DNA of 64,000 nt, from assembly GCF_001708505.1 (NCBI RefSeq), contig NZ_CP015992.1, positions 2,294,001-2,358,000 of the forward strand, given 5' to 3'. The DNA is from Pseudomonas sp. TCU-HL1 (GTDB taxonomy: Bacteria; Pseudomonadota; Gammaproteobacteria; Pseudomonadales; Pseudomonadaceae). The first letter of the stretch is position 1; the number at the start of each line of letters is the position of its first letter. The notes under the pieces were generated by a model. It was given only the letters and a program-made list of their open reading frames with translations. It made no database searches and was not told the DNA's origin. Positions 60,827 to 64,000 of this stretch are shown piece after piece. Made by a program: the position numbers and the translations under genes.

Positions 60827-61543
60827 ATGTCCAACACTCTCACTGTCAGCGTCTATCGCTACAACCCGGAGCGCGATAGCGCTCCGACCATGCAGGATTT
60901 CCAGGTCGACACCGACGGCAAGGACGTGATGGTCCTCGACGTGCTGGCGCTGATCAAGGAACAGGACGAGGGTTTCTCCTACCGTCGTTCCTGCCGTGAA
61001 GGCGTTTGCGGTTCCGACGGCATGAACATCAACGGCAAGAACGGCCTCGCGTGCATCACGCCGCTGTCCGCTGCCGGCCTTAAGGGTGGCAAGCTGGTGA
61101 TTCGCCCGCTGCCGGGCCTGCCGGTCATCCGTGACCTGGTCGTCGATATGAGCATCTTCTACAAGCAGTACGAGAAGGTGAAACCCTTCCTGCAGAACGA
61201 TACTCCGGCCCCGGCCATCGAGCGTCTGCAGTCTCCGGAAGAGCGCGAAAAGCTCGACGGTCTGTACGAGTGCATCCTGTGCGCTTGCTGCTCGACTTCC
61301 TGCCCGTCCTTCTGGTGGAACCCCGACAAGTTCCTCGGTCCCGCTGCGCTGCTGCAGGCCTACCGTTTCCTGGCCGACAGCCGTGACAACAAGACCGAAG
61401 AGCGACTGGCCGCACTGGACGACCCGTTCAGCGTGTTCCGTTGCCGCGGCATCATGAACTGCGTGAGCGTTTGCCCGAAGGGTCTGAACCCGACCAAGGC
61501 GATCGGCCACGTACGCAACATGCTGCTGCAGAGCGGTACCTGA
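60827..61543 (+). CDS. sdhB: Succinate dehydrogenase iron-sulfur subunit SdhB
   Basis: Carries three Fe-S centres from FAD to quinone. The 238-residue protein shows the 2Fe-2S cysteines (SCREGVCGSDGMNINGKNGLAC, split here as SCREGVCGSDG and NGKNGLAC), the 4Fe-4S set CILCACCSTSC and the 3Fe-4S set CRGIMNCVSVCPKG. I take ATG 60827 rather than the in-frame GTG at 60818; AAGGGTGG is the ribosome site. The N-terminus is a few residues longer than in P. aeruginosa as I recall it. Confidence 0.97.
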   Translation: MSNTLTVSVYRYNPERDSAPTMQDFQVDTDGKDVMVLDVLALIKEQDEGFSYRRSCREGVCGSDGMNINGKNGLACITPLSAAGLKGGKLVIRPLPGLPVIRDLVVDMSIFYKQYEKVKPFLQNDTPAPAIERLQSPEEREKLDGLYECILCACCSTSCPSFWWNPDKFLGPAALLQAYRFLADSRDNKTEERLAALDDPFSVFRCRGIMNCVSVCPKGLNPTKAIGHVRNMLLQSGT

Positions 61544-61566
61544 TTCGATTGCTGTACGCGCAACAC

Positions 61567-61595
61567 CTGCGGTACCGGCCTGGCCGGTGCCGCAG
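61567..61595 (+). terminator. Strong hairpin between sdhB and sucA
   Basis: CTGCGGTACCGGCC pairs with GGCCGGTGCCGCAG, 14 bases with one T-G pair, loop of one drawn base (realistically four or more). It begins 23 nt after the sdhB stop. No T run follows; it may be an attenuator or mRNA-protecting hairpin between sdh and the 2-oxoglutarate dehydrogenase genes. Confidence 0.55.
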
Positions 61596-61783
61596 TACAA
61601 CCAGGAACGCAGCCCACAAAGCCGTGTTCCTTATTTGAAAAATATATAGATGACCAGCAGGGGCAACCGGGCTGGTGCCCGGACTATCTGCGGGATCCTT
61701 GGTGGCTTCAGTCGCTGTGCCAGGACTTCTTAGCCCTAGTGGTTTCCATGCCGATGGTGTCCCCTTATCGAGGGTGACAAAGC

Positions 61784-64000
61784 ATGCAAGAAAGCGAAAT
61801 GCAGCGCATGTGGAACAGCGCCCACCTATCCGGTGGTAACGCTGCATATGTGGAAGAGCTCTATGAGCTCTACCTGCACGATCCCAACGCTGTGCCCGAA
61901 GAGTGGCGCACCTACTTCCAGAAGTTGCCGACCGACGGCAATCTTGCCACCGACGTTTCGCACTCCACTGTCCGAGATCATTTCGTTCTGCTCGCCAAGA
62001 ACCAGCGCCGCGCTCAGCCGGTTTCCGCTGGTGCCGTGAGCAGTGAACATGAGAAGAAGCAGGTCGAAGTCCTGCGCCTGATCCAGGCTTTCCGCATGCG
62101 CGGCCACCAGGCCTCCAAGCTTGACCCGCTTGGCCTGTGGCAGCGTCCGGCTCCCGCCGATCTGTCGATCCGCCATTACGGTCTGACCGACGCCGACCTC
62201 GATACCACCTTCCGTACAGGTGAGCTCTACATCGGCAAGGAAGAGGCTACTCTGCGCGAGATTCAGCAGACCCTCAACGAGACGTATTGCCGCACCATCG
62301 GTGCCGAGTTCACCCACATCGTCGATTCCGAGCAGCGCAAGTGGTTCCAGCAGCGCCTCGAAAGCGTGCGCGGCCGCCCTGCGTTCTCCAAGGAAGTGCA
62401 GAGCCACCTGCTCGAGCGCCTGACCGCGGCCGAGGGCCTGGAAAAGTACCTGGGCACCAAGTACCCGGGCACCAAGCGCTTCGGCCTGGAAGGCGGCGAG
62501 AGCCTGATCCCGCTGCTGGACGAAATCATCCAGCGCTCCGGCTCCTACGGCCTGAAGGAAATCGTCATCGGCATGGCCCACCGCGGCCGTCTGAACGTTC
62601 TGGTCAACACCTTCGGCAAGAACCCGCGTGACCTGTTCGACGAATTCGAAGGCAAGAAGACCGAGGGCCTGTCCTCCGGTGACGTGAAGTACCACCAGGG
62701 GTTCTCCTCGAACGTCATGACTCCGGGCGGCGAAGTTCACCTGGCGCTGGCGTTCAACCCGTCCCACCTGGAAATCGTTTCTCCGGTGGTCGAGGGTTCC
62801 GTGCGTGCCCGTCAGGACCGCCGCCAGGACAAGGCCGGCGACAAGGTTCTGCCGATCTCCATCCACGGCGACGCGGCCTTCGCCGGCCAGGGCGTGGTCA
62901 TGGAAACCTTCCAGATGTCGCAGACCCGTGGCTACAAGACGGGCGGCACCATCCATCTGGTGATCAACAACCAGGTTGGCTTCACCACCAGCCGTCCGGA
63001 AGACTCGCGCTCCACCGAGTATTGCACCGACGTTGCCAAGATGATCCAGGCACCGATCCTGCACGTGAACGGCGACGATCCGGAAGCGGTACTGTTCGTC
63101 ACCCAACTGGCTGTCGATTACCGCATGCAGTTCAAGCGTGACGTGGTCATCGACCTGGTCTGCTACCGCCGTCGTGGTCACAACGAGGCCGACGAGCCGA
63201 ACGGCACCCAGCCGCTGATGTACCAGCAGATCAGCAAGCAGCGCACCACCCGCGAGCTGTACGCCGATGCGCTGATTCAGACCAGTGCCCTCGACAGCGC
63301 CAGCGTCCAGGCCAAGATCGATGAGTACCGCACCGCCCTGGACAATGGCCAGCACGTGGTCAAGAGCCTGGTCAAGGAGCCCAATAAGGAGCTCTTCGTC
63401 GACTGGCGCCCGTACCTAGGCCACGCCTGGACCGCGCGCCATGACACCCGCTTCGATCTGAAGACCCTCCAGGAACTCTCCGCCAAGCTGCAGGAGATCC
63501 CGGAAGGCTTCGTGGTCCAGCGCCAGGTCGCCAAGATCCTCGAAGACCGCCAGAAGATGGGCGCTGGTGCGATGCCGATCAACTGGGGTTACGCCGAGAC
63601 CATGGCCTACGCCACCCTGCTGTTCGAAGGCCACCCGGTACGTATCACCGGTCAGGACGTGGGCCGTGGCACCTTCTCGCATCGCCACGCGGCGCTGCAT
63701 AGCCAGAAGGACGCCAACACCTACCTGCCGCTGAAGCATCTGTTCGCTGAGCAGCCGCCCTTCGAGCTGTACGACTCCTACCTGTCGGAAGAAGCCGTAC
63801 TGGCCTTCGAATACGGCTATTCCACCACCATGCCGAACGCACTGGTGATCTGGGAAGCCCAGTTCGGTGACTTCGCCAACGGTGCCCAGGTGGTGATCGA
63901 CCAGTTCATCACCAGTGGCGAACACAAGTGGGGCCGTCTCTGCGGCCTGACCATGCTGCTGCCTCACGGCTATGAAGGCCAGGGTCCGGAACACTCTTCC
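61784..64000 (+). CDS. sucA: 2-oxoglutarate dehydrogenase E1 component SucA (partial, 3' cut by window)
   Basis: E1 decarboxylates 2-oxoglutarate with thiamine diphosphate and passes the succinyl group to SucB. The first 739 codons are here, of about 943 in the family. The N-terminus is MQESEMQRMWNSAHLSGGN, with the ELYLHDPNAVPEEW segment that binds E2, then GMAHRGRLNVLVN, the TPP motif GDAAFAGQGVVMET and VINNQVGFTT, and the RRGHNEADEPNGTQP loop. GAGGGTGA lies before the ATG. The 240 nt upstream hold the hairpin and an AT-rich stretch near 61640 that could be an additional promoter. Confidence 0.97.
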   Translation, partial: MQESEMQRMWNSAHLSGGNAAYVEELYELYLHDPNAVPEEWRTYFQKLPTDGNLATDVSHSTVRDHFVLLAKNQRRAQPVSAGAVSSEHEKKQVEVLRLIQAFRMRGHQASKLDPLGLWQRPAPADLSIRHYGLTDADLDTTFRTGELYIGKEEATLREIQQTLNETYCRTIGAEFTHIVDSEQRKWFQQRLESVRGRPAFSKEVQSHLLERLTAAEGLEKYLGTKYPGTKRFGLEGGESLIPLLDEIIQRSGSYGLKEIVIGMAHRGRLNVLVNTFGKNPRDLFDEFEGKKTEGLSSGDVKYHQGFSSNVMTPGGEVHLALAFNPSHLEIVSPVVEGSVRARQDRRQDKAGDKVLPISIHGDAAFAGQGVVMETFQMSQTRGYKTGGTIHLVINNQVGFTTSRPEDSRSTEYCTDVAKMIQAPILHVNGDDPEAVLFVTQLAVDYRMQFKRDVVIDLVCYRRRGHNEADEPNGTQPLMYQQISKQRTTRELYADALIQTSALDSASVQAKIDEYRTALDNGQHVVKSLVKEPNKELFVDWRPYLGHAWTARHDTRFDLKTLQELSAKLQEIPEGFVVQRQVAKILEDRQKMGAGAMPINWGYAETMAYATLLFEGHPVRITGQDVGRGTFSHRHAALHSQKDANTYLPLKHLFAEQPPFELYDSYLSEEAVLAFEYGYSTTMPNALVIWEAQFGDFANGAQVVIDQFITSGEHKWGRLCGLTMLLPHGYEGQGPEHSS

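Noticed and set aside
1..64000. CRISPR arrays, tRNA or rRNA genes, IS elements, prophage genes
   Set aside because: I found no spaced direct repeats, no cloverleaf-like sequence, no transposase, integrase or phage structural motif in any coding frame.

Overview
The window is a high-GC chromosomal segment from a Pseudomonas. Gene content and order match, as I remember it, the slt-uup / fadBA / topA / lexA-psrA / mfd / nqr / sthA / lolCDE / comEC / lpxK-kdsB-murB stretch of P. aeruginosa and its relatives, followed by a gltA-sdhCDAB-sucA block that I recall as lying elsewhere in P. aeruginosa PAO1. Almost everything is core housekeeping. I see no phage, IS element, CRISPR array, tRNA or rRNA, and no defence or secondary-metabolite island.

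1-8.5 kb: a chemotaxis coupling protein CheV, a MOSC protein, the lytic transglycosylase Slt, the ABC-F ATPase Uup, a universal stress protein and three proteins of unknown function. 9-18.5 kb: the fadBA beta-oxidation operon, topA flanked by small unknown genes, the SOS pair lexA-sulA, and the fatty-acid-responsive regulator psrA. lexA and psrA diverge from a 233-bp control region holding two LexA boxes and two overlapping PsrA operators. 18.5-24 kb: cell-wall and salvage genes (L,D-transpeptidase, nagZ, methylthioinosine phosphorylase) facing a csiV-SNF2 helicase pair. 24-30.6 kb: mfd, a long-form GAPDH and an aromatic amino-acid permease.

30.9-38 kb: the sodium-pumping NADH:quinone reductase operon nqrABCDEF with its maturation genes apbE and nqrM, then sthA. 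As written, nqrA carries a one-base deletion that joins its frame to nqrB. 39.7-45.3 kb: a PilZ/phosphodiesterase operon, the lolCDE lipoprotein exporter and a DUF2062 gene. 45.4-52.3 kb: comEC, then a tightly overlapped envelope operon exbB-exbD-lpxK-ycaR-kdsB-ptp-murB making lipid A, KDO and peptidoglycan precursors.

52.3-56.6 kb: a more mixed region with ppnP, a DEDD exonuclease, a beta-hydroxyacid dehydrogenase, a structured intergenic element, a DUF486 protein, an apparently catalytic-domain-less GH31-like protein, a YkgJ Cys-cluster protein and a START-domain protein. 56.6-64 kb: citrate synthase, diverging from sdhCDAB and the start of sucA (truncated by the window edge). Recognisable sigma-70 promoters serve gltA and sdhC.

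The clearest anomalies are the nqrA frameshift, the GH31-like N-domain orphan, the structured element after 54254, the noncanonical PilZ protein, the SNF2 helicase behind csiV, and the apparent synteny junction after murB. I did not find a convincing new multi-gene system here.
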